A stretch of 64,000 bases of DNA from an uncultured Acidiferrobacteraceae bacterium (GCA_913009895.1 CAJVXY010000003.1:1-64000); one strand, 5' to 3'; numbered from the stretch's first letter, positions 8,290-17,874 are shown. Made by a program: numbers and translations. Notes: generated by a model from the letters alone, not told the origin.

Positions 8290-8823
8290 ATGAAAAATCC
8301 GAAAATCAATATCGGTTTAATTAATCCCAAAAGCCCGGAGAATGTCAGCGCGGTGATGCGAGCTGCCGGTAACTTTCGAGTGGACAGCGTTGTTTATACC
8401 GGCGAGCGTTATCCCCGGGCGGTCAGGTTGAATCCGGATATTCCAAAAATGAGCCGACAGGTCGGCCAGGCTATTCCATTATCTGGTGTTAGTAATATTC
8501 TGGATAATGGTGTGGCTGCTAAACTGCAAATCATTTGCGTTGAATTTGCCGAGAACGCGATACCGTTACCCGGGTATCAGCATCCCGATAATGCCTTTTA
8601 TATTTTTGGGCCCGAAGACGGGTCTATTAGCCAGGATGTGATCGACCGGGCAGATGCAGTTGTTTATGTGCCTACCAATGGTTGCATGAACCTGGCAGCC
8701 ACGGTTTACGTGGTGCTTTATGATCGTTTAGTGAAATCTTCGGCTTCGCATGGGCTGGCTCTTGATAATAATTCACTCATTCGTTCGAGCCGGGATCGAA
8801 ATAATAATGTCAAGGTCAGGTAA
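8290..8823 (+). CDS. TrmH/SpoU-family RNA 2'-O-methyltransferase
   Basis: At 177 aa this is a compact, single-domain SPOUT methyltransferase. It has the family motifs NPKSPENVSAVMRAAGNF (motif 1), FGPEDGSI (motif 2) and YVPTNGCMNLAATVYVVLYDR (motif 3, the knot that binds S-adenosylmethionine). It lacks the N-terminal substrate-binding extension of RlmB-type enzymes. The family 2'-O-methylates tRNA or rRNA; the target nucleotide cannot be named. The last ~25 residues are low in similarity to the family core. It lies just upstream of a phosphoesterase gene on the same strand. Confidence 0.85.
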   Translation: MKNPKINIGLINPKSPENVSAVMRAAGNFRVDSVVYTGERYPRAVRLNPDIPKMSRQVGQAIPLSGVSNILDNGVAAKLQIICVEFAENAIPLPGYQHPDNAFYIFGPEDGSISQDVIDRADAVVYVPTNGCMNLAATVYVVLYDRLVKSSASHGLALDNNSLIRSSRDRNNNVKVR

Positions 8824-8872
8824 CCCGTGTAAACTTTTCAATCAGAATATTTTATTTCGGGAGGCGATTGGC

Positions 8873-9778
8873 ATGAAGCATAACAACTATTTATCACGTT
8901 CTTTTATGTCTACCCTGCTGATTTTATTTGTCCTGATCCTGCCCGGTTGTAGCATAGGAAGTGTCCCATCCACCGATGCGATTTGTACCAGTGGCGGCGA
9001 TGTGCGATTTGCTGTCATTGGTGACTACGGCTCAGGGAGCAGGCACGAGTGGGGCGTGTCCGAATTGGTCAAGCGCTGGAAACCCGATTTTGTTACAACG
9101 GTTGGGGACAACAACTACCCGGAAGGCTCGCCTGACACAATCGATAAAAATATTGGCCGGTATTACCAGGAATTCATCAGCCCCTACCGGGGCAAGTACG
9201 GGCCTGGCGCTGAGGTAAATCGTTTTTTTCCAATCCCGGGCCATCGAGACTGGGATACGGATGAGTTGGCCACTTATCTCAACTATTTCGAGTTACCTGG
9301 TAATGAACGCTATTACGATTTTGTCGCCGGCCCGGTACACTTTTTCATGCTCGACACTGATACGCGCGAGCCCGATGGCGCTGTTGTAGATTCGGTGCAG
9401 GCACGCTGGCTCAAAAAACAGTTACAAGCGTCAACGTCTCCCTGGAAACTTGTTTACGCCAGCCATGCACCTTACACCTCGCACACGGTTGAGGATATTT
9501 ACCGGATGCGCTGGCCTTTTGCGGCGTGGGGGGCCAATGCCTTGCTTTCAGGTTACTACCATGTGTACGAGCGTTTAAGCGTTGATGGTATCCCGTACTT
9601 CATCAACGGGGCTGGAGGCAGTACGGTAAGTTACTTCGGAAAAATCGATCCCGCCAGCAAGGTCCGTTACCGAAATGATTTCGGGGCCATGTTGGTTACG
9701 GCGAATAAATCCACGATTTGTTTTGACTACTACAATACCCACGGCAAGCGCATCGACAGTTTCTCGGTGCGAAAGTAA
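8873..9778 (+). CDS. Purple-acid-phosphatase-like lipoprotein with altered metal ligands
   Basis: The ATG at 8873 is chosen over the ORF-track start because a GGGAGG site precedes it and it begins a lipoprotein signal (LILPGC, C26). The 301-aa protein follows the purple acid phosphatase order: GDYGSG (D51), GDNNYPEG (D79, Y82), then GHRD where GNHD is expected (124-126), ASHAPY (H198) and GYYHVYER where GHxHxYER is expected (228-230). Two ligands of the second metal and one catalytic His are therefore replaced. It may bind one metal only or be non-catalytic. Confidence 0.8.
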   Translation: MKHNNYLSRSFMSTLLILFVLILPGCSIGSVPSTDAICTSGGDVRFAVIGDYGSGSRHEWGVSELVKRWKPDFVTTVGDNNYPEGSPDTIDKNIGRYYQEFISPYRGKYGPGAEVNRFFPIPGHRDWDTDELATYLNYFELPGNERYYDFVAGPVHFFMLDTDTREPDGAVVDSVQARWLKKQLQASTSPWKLVYASHAPYTSHTVEDIYRMRWPFAAWGANALLSGYYHVYERLSVDGIPYFINGAGGSTVSYFGKIDPASKVRYRNDFGAMLVTANKSTICFDYYNTHGKRIDSFSVRK

Positions 9779-9794
9779 TAATCGAATAAATTTT

Positions 9795-10553
9795 ATGTTT
9801 AGTTTTATCACCAACTGGTGGCACGATCGCATTGTTAAACAATCACAAATTACCGATGCCCAATGGACTAATGCATTTTCGCGTTTGCCGTTACTTGATC
9901 GACTGACAAAAACGGAACGTGCGCGACTGCAGCGGTTAGCGATTCTGTTTATGCACAAAAAAGCTATCCATGGCGCCCATGGACTGGTTGTCACCGATGA
10001 GATGGTGTTGGCGATTGCCCTGCAGGCTTGTTTGCTGATTCTTTATCTCGACATCCACTGGTTTGATGGTTGGGTTGAGATTATTGTTTACCCCGGGGGT
10101 TATGCCGCCACGCGTAATGTCACCGATGAGGCGGGCGTGGTGCACCAGGTAAGTAATGCCATGCTCGGCGAGGCGTGGCAGCGGGGCCCGGTGATTTTAT
10201 CCTGGCAGGCAACCGCCAATGCCGGTGCCCTTGATGGCGAAAACCTGGTGCTCCACGAGTTTGCCCACAAACTGGATATGTTGACCGGCTCGGCCAATGG
10301 TTTTCCGCCAATCCACAAGAACATGGATGTGGATCAATGGACGGACACCTTTACCGCTGCTTTTGCGGATTTTCAGGCCAAAGCCGCGGCCGGTATTGAT
10401 ATCGGTATTAATACTTATGGTGCCAGTGACCCGGCCGAGTTTATTGCCGTGTTGAGCGAAGTATTTTTTGAGCAACCAAAGGTCATCCAAAACCGCTATC
10501 CCCAGGTATATGACTTGCTGCGACAATTTTATCGCCAGGACCCCATGGTTTAA
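9795..10553 (+). CDS. mtfA: MtfA-type M90 zinc metallopeptidase
   Basis: The real start is taken as the ATG at 9795; the longer ORF overlaps the previous gene. The 252-aa protein has LHEFAHKLD (zinc ligands H154 and H158, catalytic E155) and DPAEFIAVLSEVFFE, which supplies the third ligand region, as in MtfA. In E. coli MtfA is a cytoplasmic aminopeptidase that interacts with the Mlc repressor and so affects glucose PTS control. No PTS genes are visible here, so the local role may differ. A hydrophobic stretch at ~70-85 is part of the fold. Confidence 0.88.
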   Translation: MFSFITNWWHDRIVKQSQITDAQWTNAFSRLPLLDRLTKTERARLQRLAILFMHKKAIHGAHGLVVTDEMVLAIALQACLLILYLDIHWFDGWVEIIVYPGGYAATRNVTDEAGVVHQVSNAMLGEAWQRGPVILSWQATANAGALDGENLVLHEFAHKLDMLTGSANGFPPIHKNMDVDQWTDTFTAAFADFQAKAAAGIDIGINTYGASDPAEFIAVLSEVFFEQPKVIQNRYPQVYDLLRQFYRQDPMV

Positions 10554-10601
10554 ATAAACAAGCGTCGTAACTAACAAGCTAAAGCCGGGTATACTCACGC
10601 C

Positions 10602-11726
10602 ATGCAATTTCTGATTTTCGCTTCAATCTTCCTGCTGGTCATGGTGCTAATGAATGTTTACATCTGGCGGCGTTTTCTGCGCCTGCTTGCCTATGACAAA
10701 AAAGGCGTCCTGCTGGTTATACCTGTAGCACTGTTGCTTGGTGATTTATTTTTCATAACTGATATTGCCACAGATATTATTCCTGATTCGCCGGCCTTGT
10801 ATATTATCTCCAGTAGTTTTGTTGGCATTACCTTCATGCTGTTCGTGGTGGCCCTGGTTTACGACTTGACCATCACTGTGTCAAAACGGGTACCGGTGGA
10901 TCATAGTCGACGCCGGACCTTAAAACTGATTTTTGATGTGACCATGCTGGTGGCGGCCTTTGCCTACCTGTTGCGGGGATTTAGCCAGGGCATTAAATTT
11001 CCCGAAGTAAACAAGGTACGGGTACAGGTAAAAGATTTTCCACTGGACAAGTTCAACCTTGTCCAGCTAACAGATGTCCATGTGGGCAGAACCATTAAGC
11101 GGGAGTTTGTGAAGCGCCTGGTGCAAGAGACCAACCAACTCAAACCCGACATAGTCGTCATTACCGGTGACCTGGTAGATTTGCCGATTGTTCGTATTAA
11201 GCATGATCTCAAGCCACTAAAAGATTTGCAGGCACCGACCTATTTTATCCTGGGCAATCACGAGTATTTCCATGGCGTAAACGACACCGTGGCTTATATC
11301 AGGGAGCTGGGCATTACCCCGTTATTAAACGAGCATGTGGTGATTGGCAATGCCGGGCAACAGTTTAATCTTGTGGGCCTGACGGATATCATTGGCAGGC
11401 GCGTAAATGCTTATGCACCGGATACGGCCGCTGCATACAACGGCCTCGATCAATCAAAACCATGCATTGTCCTGGCCCATCAGCCCAAAATGATTAGCGA
11501 AATGGATAACTACCGTTATGACTTGATGTTAAGCGGCCATACCCATGGCGGCCAGATTTTTCCGTTTGGTTTGTTGGTGATGGCTGCCCAGCCTTACCTG
11601 GCGGGTTTACATCGTGTTGCCCCGGGTCGACAAATTTTTGTCAGTCGCGGCACGGGTTACTGGGGACCACCACTACGATTTTTGGCGCCCAGTGAAATCA
11701 GCCAGGTTATTATTGAGCCTGCATGA
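10602..11726 (+). CDS. Membrane-anchored metallophosphoesterase
   Basis: The 374-aa protein has four hydrophobic segments in the first ~130 residues, then a metallophosphoesterase domain with TDVHVG, ITGDLVD, GNHEYF, LAHQPK and SGHTHGGQ, all intact. The layout resembles YkoQ/YaeI-type phosphoesterases, which in some bacteria act on lipid-linked substrates such as UDP-diacylglucosamine. That substrate is only a family-level possibility. It is the third of four metallophosphoesterases in this window and lies 48 bases after mtfA on the same strand. Confidence 0.87.
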   Translation: MQFLIFASIFLLVMVLMNVYIWRRFLRLLAYDKKGVLLVIPVALLLGDLFFITDIATDIIPDSPALYIISSSFVGITFMLFVVALVYDLTITVSKRVPVDHSRRRTLKLIFDVTMLVAAFAYLLRGFSQGIKFPEVNKVRVQVKDFPLDKFNLVQLTDVHVGRTIKREFVKRLVQETNQLKPDIVVITGDLVDLPIVRIKHDLKPLKDLQAPTYFILGNHEYFHGVNDTVAYIRELGITPLLNEHVVIGNAGQQFNLVGLTDIIGRRVNAYAPDTAAAYNGLDQSKPCIVLAHQPKMISEMDNYRYDLMLSGHTHGGQIFPFGLLVMAAQPYLAGLHRVAPGRQIFVSRGTGYWGPPLRFLAPSEISQVIIEPA

Positions 11727-11738
11727 TCAATTAAAAGA

Positions 11739-12476
11739 ATGTCCCAAACCCTCGTTATCCAGTCCCACCGATCTCCCCTGCCTTATTCCTGGATTGAATC
11801 TTGTCTTGAATCAGTGCGACATTGGTGCGGGATGAATCAATATAAATATCAATTCATCGGCGATGAGTTATTTGAAAATGTGACTGGCGATATTTTAGAA
11901 AAAACTCGGCAACAAAAGGTCATCGCTGCTGATCTTGCCCGCTTGTTCGCGCTTCAGGATGCTTTGCTAAATAACCAAACGGTGGTTTGGCTGGATGCAG
12001 ATTTTTTAATTTTCAGTCCGGAGAAATTTGTATTACCGGATCAGTCCTATGCAGTGGGTCGGGAAGTGTGGGTACAGCAAGATAAAAACGGCAAACTTAA
12101 AGCTTACAAAAAAGTCCACAACGCGTTTTTAATGTTTCGCCGGGGCAATAGTTTTCTGGATTTTTATGCCGATACCGCCCAGCGACTTTTGGAGCAGAAC
12201 CAGGGCGCCATGCCACCGCAGTTTATTGGCCCGAAATTACTCACGGCCTTACATAACGTCACCAATCTGCCGGTGCTGGAAACCGCCGGCATGTTTAGCC
12301 CCATGGTGATTAAAGATATAATTCAGGGGCAAGGGCCGGCTTTAGAATTGTTTCAAACCCAGTCACCGGCAACCATTACCGGGGTCAATGTTTGTATTTC
12401 CAGTCTTGATAAAAACGAAGTGACGGCATCCGAAATGAATCTACTGATTGAATTATTGCTGGCGCAGGCGCATTAA
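11739..12476 (+). CDS. Glycosyltransferase-like protein (nucleotide-sugar fold)
   Basis: A 245-aa protein starting 12 bases after the phosphoesterase, so probably co-transcribed with it. The segment TVVWLDADFLIF has the DxD-type motif of GT-A nucleotide-diphospho-sugar transferases, and AFLMFRRGNSFLDFY resembles the acceptor-side region of GT32-like enzymes. There is no signal peptide or membrane helix. The donor and acceptor are unknown. The pairing with a membrane phosphoesterase could suggest an envelope polymer, but this is inference. Confidence 0.55.
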   Translation: MSQTLVIQSHRSPLPYSWIESCLESVRHWCGMNQYKYQFIGDELFENVTGDILEKTRQQKVIAADLARLFALQDALLNNQTVVWLDADFLIFSPEKFVLPDQSYAVGREVWVQQDKNGKLKAYKKVHNAFLMFRRGNSFLDFYADTAQRLLEQNQGAMPPQFIGPKLLTALHNVTNLPVLETAGMFSPMVIKDIIQGQGPALELFQTQSPATITGVNVCISSLDKNEVTASEMNLLIELLLAQAH

Positions 12477-12500
12477 TAATGCACAATAAAAAACGCTGAC

Positions 12501-12517
12501 GGTGGGCAATGCCCACC
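12501..12517. repeat. Short palindromic repeat GGTGGGC-aat-GCCCACC
   Basis: A perfect 7-bp inverted repeat, GGTGGGC/GCCCACC, is followed by TTACAAA. Sequences of this form are common dispersed intergenic repeats in proteobacterial genomes. It lies between converging genes and may also act as a weak terminator. Confidence 0.5.
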
Positions 12518-12599
12518 TTACAAAGGCTGCTGGCGCATAAACTGGAACAGGCATATTAATACAGGCCAGGTGTGCTGAGTTTAAAAAGCGGTAGCCCAA

Positions 12600-13814
12600 T
12601 CAGGCAACCTGCCCGGCACACCATCCCGATGACCAGGCCCATTGAAAATTATATCCCCCCAGCCAGCCAGTAACGTCTACAACTTCGCCGATAAAATACA
12701 AGCCAGTCACTGTTCTTGTTTCCATGGTTTTACTGGAAAGGGCGTCACAATCAACACCGCCCAGTGTGACTTCGGCGGTACGATAACCTTCGGTATTATT
12801 GGGTTTAATAATCCATGATTGCAGTTGCTGTTGAAGAATTAATATTTGTTTTTTTGATAATGCCTGTAAGGGACTGTTGGCTAAATCGCTATCCAGCAGG
12901 GTGCCTATGACCCGCCTGGGCAAGTATTGGGCCAGCCAGGTTTTGAGTAATTGTTTCGGGTGTTGTGCCTGGGCAGTGTTTATTGCTTCTGCCAGGTTTA
13001 AATCGGGTAACAAATTCATATGAATTGTTTCTCCCGGCAACCAGTAGGATGAAATTTGTAAAATGGCCGGGCCACTTAAGCCGCGGTGGGTAATTAATAT
13101 ATTCTCCCGGAAACTTTGAGTTTTACTTTCGTTGCCCACCAGGCAATCAATGGAGATGCCCGATAATGGCGCGAAGCGATCTTTGTCTGCTGGCTGCAGG
13201 GTAAAGGGCACGAGCCCGGCGGTGGTGGGCCATATTTTAATGCCGAACTGTTCGGCAATTTTATAACCCAGGGGTGTAGCGCACACTTTCGGGAAAGATA
13301 AACCACCGCTGGCGACGACTAAAGACTCGGTCTGGTAATTTTGTTTTTTAGTTTGAATCAGAAAATCGCGCTTACCATTTTCTGATTTTTTAATATTTTT
13401 AATTTCAGTGTTAAGTTTTATGCTGACACCCACTTGCTCACACTCAGTGAGCAACATCGTCATAATATCTTTAGCACTGTTATCACAAAATAACTGGCCG
13501 TGCTCCTTTTCGTGAAAATTAATTCCATGTTGTTTGACTAATTCAATAAAATCCCATTGGCTATACTTGCTGATTGCGGATTTACAAAAATGCCTGTTAT
13601 GGGAAATGTAATTGTCGGCGCTGATTTGAGTATTGGTAAAGTTACAACGGCCGCCGCCAGACATGAGTATTTTTTTACCGGCCCGGTTGGCATGATCCAG
13701 CACGACGACTTTGCGCCCCCGCTTGCCCGCTGTTATGGCACACATGAGACCGGCGGCACTGGCGCCTATAATAAGTATATCTATTTGGCTGGTTTTATCG
13801 GATTGGGCTGGCAT
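12600..13814 (-). CDS. yhiN: YhiN/HI0933-family FAD-dependent flavoprotein
   Basis: The 404-aa protein opens with the FAD dinucleotide-binding motif GASAAGLMCAITAGKRG. It then has the family-specific AGKKILMSGGGRCNFTN and VVASGGLSFPKVCATPLGY, and ends with the second FAD contact YFIGEVVDVTGWLGGYNFQWAWSSG. Length and motifs match the HI0933/YhiN family of NAD(P)/FAD oxidoreductases, whose substrate is not established. It is convergent with the glycosyltransferase-like gene and shares its upstream region with the small gene at 13904. Confidence 0.9.
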   Translation of the reverse strand: MPAQSDKTSQIDILIIGASAAGLMCAITAGKRGRKVVVLDHANRAGKKILMSGGGRCNFTNTQISADNYISHNRHFCKSAISKYSQWDFIELVKQHGINFHEKEHGQLFCDNSAKDIMTMLLTECEQVGVSIKLNTEIKNIKKSENGKRDFLIQTKKQNYQTESLVVASGGLSFPKVCATPLGYKIAEQFGIKIWPTTAGLVPFTLQPADKDRFAPLSGISIDCLVGNESKTQSFRENILITHRGLSGPAILQISSYWLPGETIHMNLLPDLNLAEAINTAQAQHPKQLLKTWLAQYLPRRVIGTLLDSDLANSPLQALSKKQILILQQQLQSWIIKPNNTEGYRTAEVTLGGVDCDALSSKTMETRTVTGLYFIGEVVDVTGWLGGYNFQWAWSSGWCAGQVA

Positions 13815-13903
13815 GTGGCGATCAGCTTAACCTCTGTAAGATTGCTTTGTCAGTTTTTTCACCAGGGCCAGCCAACAACCAATATAATCAATCGTTAGTT
13901 TTT

Positions 13904-14119
13904 ATGAAAACCCAAAAGCCAAAACATCGCTTTAAAATACCTGCCCATATCCGTTGGATAGCCCAGGACAGTAATGGTGCCTGGTGGGGATATACGGTGG
14001 AACCGCATCGTAATGATTTTGGTTGGTATGAAAATGAAGTAGGAGACCATATTCGTTTGGGACAGGCGGAAGCGACTGGTTGGCAAGTTTCCCTGCGGAA
14101 GGTCGAAAATCGTGACTGA
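13904..14119 (+). CDS. Small conserved-looking protein, tryptophan-rich
   Basis: The 71-aa product starts MKTQKPKHRFKIP at the ATG 13904; the ORF-track start is further upstream and overlaps the promoter region of yhiN. It is basic at the N-terminus, then has IRWIAQDSNGAWWGYTVEP and RNDFGWYENEVGDH, an unusual density of Trp. There is no signal peptide. I do not recognise the family. Its size and position suggest a stand-alone cytoplasmic protein. Confidence 0.55.
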   Translation: MKTQKPKHRFKIPAHIRWIAQDSNGAWWGYTVEPHRNDFGWYENEVGDHIRLGQAEATGWQVSLRKVENRD

Positions 14120-14196
14120 GCGCGAGATATATCCCAGGAAAAACTATTTGGCTTTAGGTATAGGCTATCATTTCCATATCCTATATAAGCAATTTC

Positions 14197-14205
14197 TGAT
14201 ATACT
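14197..14205 (+). promoter_or_regulatory. Extended -10 promoter of the SulP gene
   Basis: TGATATACT forms a TGn-type extended -10 (TG at 14197, TATACT at 14200-14205), about 57 bases before the ATG of the SulP transporter. No good -35 is visible, as is usual with extended -10 promoters. Confidence 0.5.
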
Positions 14206-14261
14206 CCGCGGCTTTTTGACCCGGCCCGACCGGTTCACGTCTTAATTTTCCGAGGATAACC

Positions 14262-15791
14262 ATGTTCAAGCTTGGTTGCACTAGCCACGTATGCTTTAAA
14301 AACGAAATTTTGTCTGGTTTAACCGTGGCCCTGGCCCTGGTGCCAGAGGCCGTGGCGTTTGCCTTTGTGGCCGGGGTTGATCCCCTGGTGGGTTTGTATG
14401 CCGCCTTCATGGTTGGCTTGTTAGCGGCCATTTTTGGTGGCCGGCCGGGCATGATTTCCGGTGCCACGGGTGCCATGGCCGTGGTCATGGTCGCCCTGGT
14501 GGCCGAGCATGGGGTGCAATACCTGTTTGCTGCGGTGGTGTTGACCGGTGTGATCCAGATCGGCGCCGGTGCCCTGCGGCTGGGCAAGTTTATTCGCATG
14601 GTGCCATACCCGGTGATGCTGGGTTTTGTGAATGGCCTGGCCATTGTTATATTTCTGGCCCAGTTACAAAGTTTTCAAGTGAACTCAGTGGATGGCGCCA
14701 AACAATGGCTAACCGGTGAACCGCTGATGATTTTTGCCGGCCTGATCATTCTCACCATGTTAATTATTCATTATTTACCAAAACTGACGGGTGCGTTTCC
14801 AGCTTCGTTGGCGGCAATTATTGCCGTGAGTTTGCTGGTGATTGGCCTGGACCTGGATACAGCCACCGTCGGTGACCTGGCCAGTATCAAGGGTGGCTTA
14901 CCTGAATTTAATTTCCCGTCGGTACCGTTTAACCTAACGACCCTGGGCATTATTTTGCCCTACGCATTTATCCTGGCAGCGGTAGGTTTGATTGAGTCGT
15001 TACTGACTTTGAGCCTGATCGATGAAGTCACCGGTACACGTGGTCGCGGCAACCGTGAGTGTGTCGGCCAGGGCATTGCCAATACGGTGACCGGTTTTTT
15101 TGGCGGTATGGGTGGTTGCGCCATGATTGGCCAGAGCATGATTAATGTAAATTCCGGCGGTCGCCAGCGTTTATCCGGCGTGTCGGCGGCGATATTCTTG
15201 TTAATATTTATACTGTTTGCTTCACCACTGATTGAACGTATTCCCATGGCCGCCCTGGTAGGTGTCATGTTTATTGTGGTCATGGCCACCTTCGAGTGGT
15301 CGAGCCTGCGTATACTGAGAAAAATACCCGCCAGTGATGCCTTTGTTTTATTCCTGGTTTCAGCCGTGACGGTGTTTACAGATTTAGCGATTGCCGTGGT
15401 GGTGGGTGTCATTATCTCGGCCCTGGTATTTGCCTGGGAACATGCCAAGCATATTAATATTAAATCCTATGATGACGAGCAGGGCTCACGTGTCCATGAG
15501 CTTAATGGCCCACTGTTTTTTGGTTCTGTGAAAAATTTCCTGGAGTTGTTTGACCCGGAAAATGATCACGATGAAGTGATTATTGAATTTCAGAATTCTC
15601 GGGTCTCGGATCATTCGGCCATTGAGGCCATCGATACCCTGGCGGAGAGATACATCAAGGCGGGCAAAAAATTACATTTGCGCCACTTGAGCGAAGAATG
15701 CCGGGGATTGTTAAAAAAGGCCGGTAACCTGGTGGAGGTCAACGTACTGGAAGATCCCCAATACCATGTGGCCGATGATCAAATTGCCTAA
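14262..15791 (+). CDS. SulP-family anion transporter with STAS domain
   Basis: A 509-aa membrane protein with about 10-12 helices. It begins with the SulP signature region [20 protein letters not shown] and [10 protein letters not shown], continues [20 protein letters not shown], and ends in a ~100-residue cytoplasmic STAS domain (from about residue 400: [13 protein letters not shown]...[11 protein letters not shown]). SulP proteins carry sulfate, bicarbonate or other anions, often with Na+ or H+. The specific substrate is not determinable here. The neighbouring genes give no pathway hint. Confidence 0.92.
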   Translation: MFKLGCTSHVCFKNEILSGLTVALALVPEAVAFAFVAGVDPLVGLYAAFMVGLLAAIFGGRPGMISGATGAMAVVMVALVAEHGVQYLFAAVVLTGVIQIGAGALRLGKFIRMVPYPVMLGFVNGLAIVIFLAQLQSFQVNSVDGAKQWLTGEPLMIFAGLIILTMLIIHYLPKLTGAFPASLAAIIAVSLLVIGLDLDTATVGDLASIKGGLPEFNFPSVPFNLTTLGIILPYAFILAAVGLIESLLTLSLIDEVTGTRGRGNRECVGQGIANTVTGFFGGMGGCAMIGQSMINVNSGGRQRLSGVSAAIFLLIFILFASPLIERIPMAALVGVMFIVVMATFEWSSLRILRKIPASDAFVLFLVSAVTVFTDLAIAVVVGVIISALVFAWEHAKHINIKSYDDEQGSRVHELNGPLFFGSVKNFLELFDPENDHDEVIIEFQNSRVSDHSAIEAIDTLAERYIKAGKKLHLRHLSEECRGLLKKAGNLVEVNVLEDPQYHVADDQIA

Positions 15792-15874
15792 AAGAAATAA
15801 ATTAACGAGATAACCCGGAAGAATAATTTTGCGAAATTATGGGGTGAAAAAATTTATTGTATGGCCCCGTTATA

Positions 15875-15914
15875 AGCTTTTATGACCAATTATTGGCTTT
15901 TATGACCAATTAAT
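15875..15914 (+). repeat. Tandem 20-bp repeat upstream of the rhlE promoter
   Basis: GCTTTTATGACCAATTA occurs twice in tandem at 20-bp spacing, ending about 10 bases before the extended -10 element. Two turns of helix between copies would put two bound proteins on the same face, so this could be an activator or repressor site. A related ATGACCAATCATGAC lies after the downstream small gene, near 17793. Confidence 0.55.
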
Positions 15915-15924
15915 ACAGAAATTC

Positions 15925-15933
15925 TGGTATAAT
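15925..15933 (+). promoter_or_regulatory. Extended -10 promoter of the RhlE helicase gene
   Basis: TGGTATAAT is a perfect extended -10 (TGn followed by TATAAT at 15928-15933). It predicts a transcript start near 15940 and so a leader of about 170 bases. Confidence 0.7.
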
Positions 15934-15939
15934 CCACTT

Positions 15940-16111
15940 TCAAGATCTGGTGTACTCGGTCTACACCTCGGTTTGTATCTATGGTTAACGTGGTAATTCA
16001 ACCCGTTTCCCCTCGAAAACGAAAACTAGTTTCCGCCTGGACCGTTCCATGCTCAAGCATGTGCTTCTGGTAGCAGGCTGAATCCCAAACATATTTTGGA
16101 GAATATCTTAC
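15940..16111 (+). promoter_or_regulatory. Long 5' leader of the RhlE helicase mRNA
   Basis: About 170 untranslated bases precede the ATG. They contain local hairpins such as ATGCTcaAGCAT and paired GCTT...AGC segments, and end in a TTGGAG ribosome-binding site. Cold-induced helicase and cold-shock mRNAs often carry long structured leaders, so a regulatory role is plausible. The interval 15792-16111 holds no gene; the leader, the promoter and the tandem repeat explain most of it. Confidence 0.5.
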
Positions 16112-17473
16112 ATGTCATTTGAATCCCTCGGCCTATCGGCCGAATTGCTCCGTGCTGTATCTGAAAAAGGTTACGACACGGCCACCCCCATACAACAACA
16201 GGCCATACCTATTATTCTAGAAGGTCGTGACCTCATGGGCGGTGCCCAAACCGGTACCGGTAAAACCGCTGGTTTTACCCTGCCGTTATTACAACGATTA
16301 ATGTCGGCCCACAAGGAAGTAAAAGGCCGCCGGCCCATTCGCGCCCTGGTGTTGACACCCACGCGAGAACTGGCTGCCCAGGTGGCTGAAAGCGTGGCCA
16401 CCTACGGCAAACACTTGCCGTTGAAATCCACCGTCGTTTTTGGTGGGGTCAGCATTAATCCGCAAAAAGATAAAATAAACAGGGGTGTCGATGTCCTGGT
16501 TGCGACCCCGGGCAGGTTACTGGATCACGTTGGCCAACGATCCGTTGACCTGTCAAAAGTGGAAATCCTGGTACTTGATGAAGCGGATCGCATGCTCGAC
16601 ATGGGTTTTATTCGTGATATTCGTAAAGTACTCGCATTAATGCCGAAACAAAAACAAACGTTGTTATTCTCAGCCACGTTTTCAAGTGAAATTAAAAAAC
16701 TGGCCAATGGTTTATTGAAGTCACCGGAGCTGATTGAAGTGGCGCGGGAAAATAAGGCTGCCGAAAGTGTTACCCAGGTGGTGCACCCGGTTGATAAAAA
16801 CCGTAAACGTGACTTACTTTCTGCCCTGATTGGCGGTAATGACTGGAAGCAGGTGCTGGTATTCACCCGGACCAAGCACGGCGCTAACCGCCTGGCTGAC
16901 CAACTGGACAAGGATGGCATTACGACTGCGGCCATTCATGGCAACAAAAGCCAGGGTGCCCGCACCCGGGCACTGGCTGATTTCAAATCTGGCAAGGTAC
17001 GTGTACTGGTGGCAACGGATATTGCTGCTCGTGGTATTGATATCACCCAGTTGCCACATGTGGTCAATTACGAATTACCGAACGTTGCTGAAGATTATAT
17101 TCATCGTATCGGCCGCACGGGCCGTGCTGGTCATGAAGGTGAAGCCATGTCACTGGTGTGTGTTGATGAGCTCAAGTTACTTAAAGATATCGAGCGACTC
17201 TTAAAACACGAGATCCCCAAGGTCATGTTTGAAGGTTATGAGCCTGACCCTTCCATTAAACCAGAGCCTATTAACAAAGGCCGGGGTGGCAGGCCGGGCG
17301 GTAGACCAAGTAGTGGACGACGACATTCCCATAAACAGGAACCTCAAAAGCACAGGGGCCGAAGATCACAGTCTTCGGCTTATGCATCAAGAAGCAACCG
17401 ATCTAGTGGCAATGTCAAGACCAGTGGTAATGCCAACGGTAATTCAAGACAAAGCCAACCACGAGGATATTAA
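16112..17473 (+). CDS. rhlE: DEAD-box RNA helicase, RhlE type
   Basis: The 453-aa protein has the full DEAD-box motif set in order: Q motif (TPIQQQAIP), [48 protein letters not shown], then RGIDI and [10 protein letters not shown]. The ~75-residue tail is basic, rich in Gly, Arg and Ser, and disordered-looking, as in RhlE proteins, and should help RNA binding. RhlE remodels RNA during ribosome assembly and decay. A long leader suggests post-transcriptional, possibly cold-linked, control. It is followed after 3 bases by a small gene. Confidence 0.92.
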   Translation: MSFESLGLSAELLRAVSEKGYDTATPIQQQAIPIILEGRDLMGGAQTGTGKTAGFTLPLLQRLMSAHKEVKGRRPIRALVLTPTRELAAQVAESVATYGKHLPLKSTVVFGGVSINPQKDKINRGVDVLVATPGRLLDHVGQRSVDLSKVEILVLDEADRMLDMGFIRDIRKVLALMPKQKQTLLFSATFSSEIKKLANGLLKSPELIEVARENKAAESVTQVVHPVDKNRKRDLLSALIGGNDWKQVLVFTRTKHGANRLADQLDKDGITTAAIHGNKSQGARTRALADFKSGKVRVLVATDIAARGIDITQLPHVVNYELPNVAEDYIHRIGRTGRAGHEGEAMSLVCVDELKLLKDIERLLKHEIPKVMFEGYEPDPSIKPEPINKGRGGRPGGRPSSGRRHSHKQEPQKHRGRRSQSSAYASRSNRSSGNVKTSGNANGNSRQSQPRGY

Positions 17474-17476
17474 ATT

Positions 17477-17743
17477 ATGGAAGAAGAAATAAAAAACGAA
17501 AAGGAAGACATTAAAAACAAGTTTAAATACCGGGTCGAAATGGTTGAAAAGACCACCCCCCCGGAAGGACTGACTGGTGATAACTGGTATCGTTACGTTG
17601 TTGGCCAGGGCACCTCGAAAGTCGAAGGTAAAAAACCAGGTACCCTTAAGGGCGTTACCCAGCATGCCGAGGTTTTTGCCAGTGAGCTTAATCTACGACG
17701 GGGCGGTGGTAGCTCAGCTTATGCGCCCCGCAAGAAGACTTAA
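17477..17743 (+). CDS. Small charged protein downstream of rhlE
   Basis: The 88-aa protein starts only three bases after the rhlE stop, so the two are almost certainly co-transcribed. The sequence is highly charged, with KYRVEMVEKTTPPEGLTGDNWYRYVVGQG in the middle and a basic, Gly/Ser-rich end. It has no signal or helix in the membrane. I do not recognise a named family. The linkage to rhlE and the basic tail suggest an RNA- or ribosome-linked accessory, which is inference only. Confidence 0.7.
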   Translation: MEEEIKNEKEDIKNKFKYRVEMVEKTTPPEGLTGDNWYRYVVGQGTSKVEGKKPGTLKGVTQHAEVFASELNLRRGGGSSAYAPRKKT

Positions 17744-17874
17744 TATCCCCGGTTTAGTTTTTTTGGATCCATTTTTTTGATAGGCGGTAGTCATGACCAA
17801 TCATGACTATTTTCTATCTATTTTTGTCTGCGCTGTTTTAATCTTGTCTGGAATCCACAGGCACAACTCTCCCG

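Noticed and set aside
14960-15448. 162-aa minus-strand ORF in the SulP gene
   Set aside because: Shadow of a long membrane-protein gene, with no start signal or known motif.
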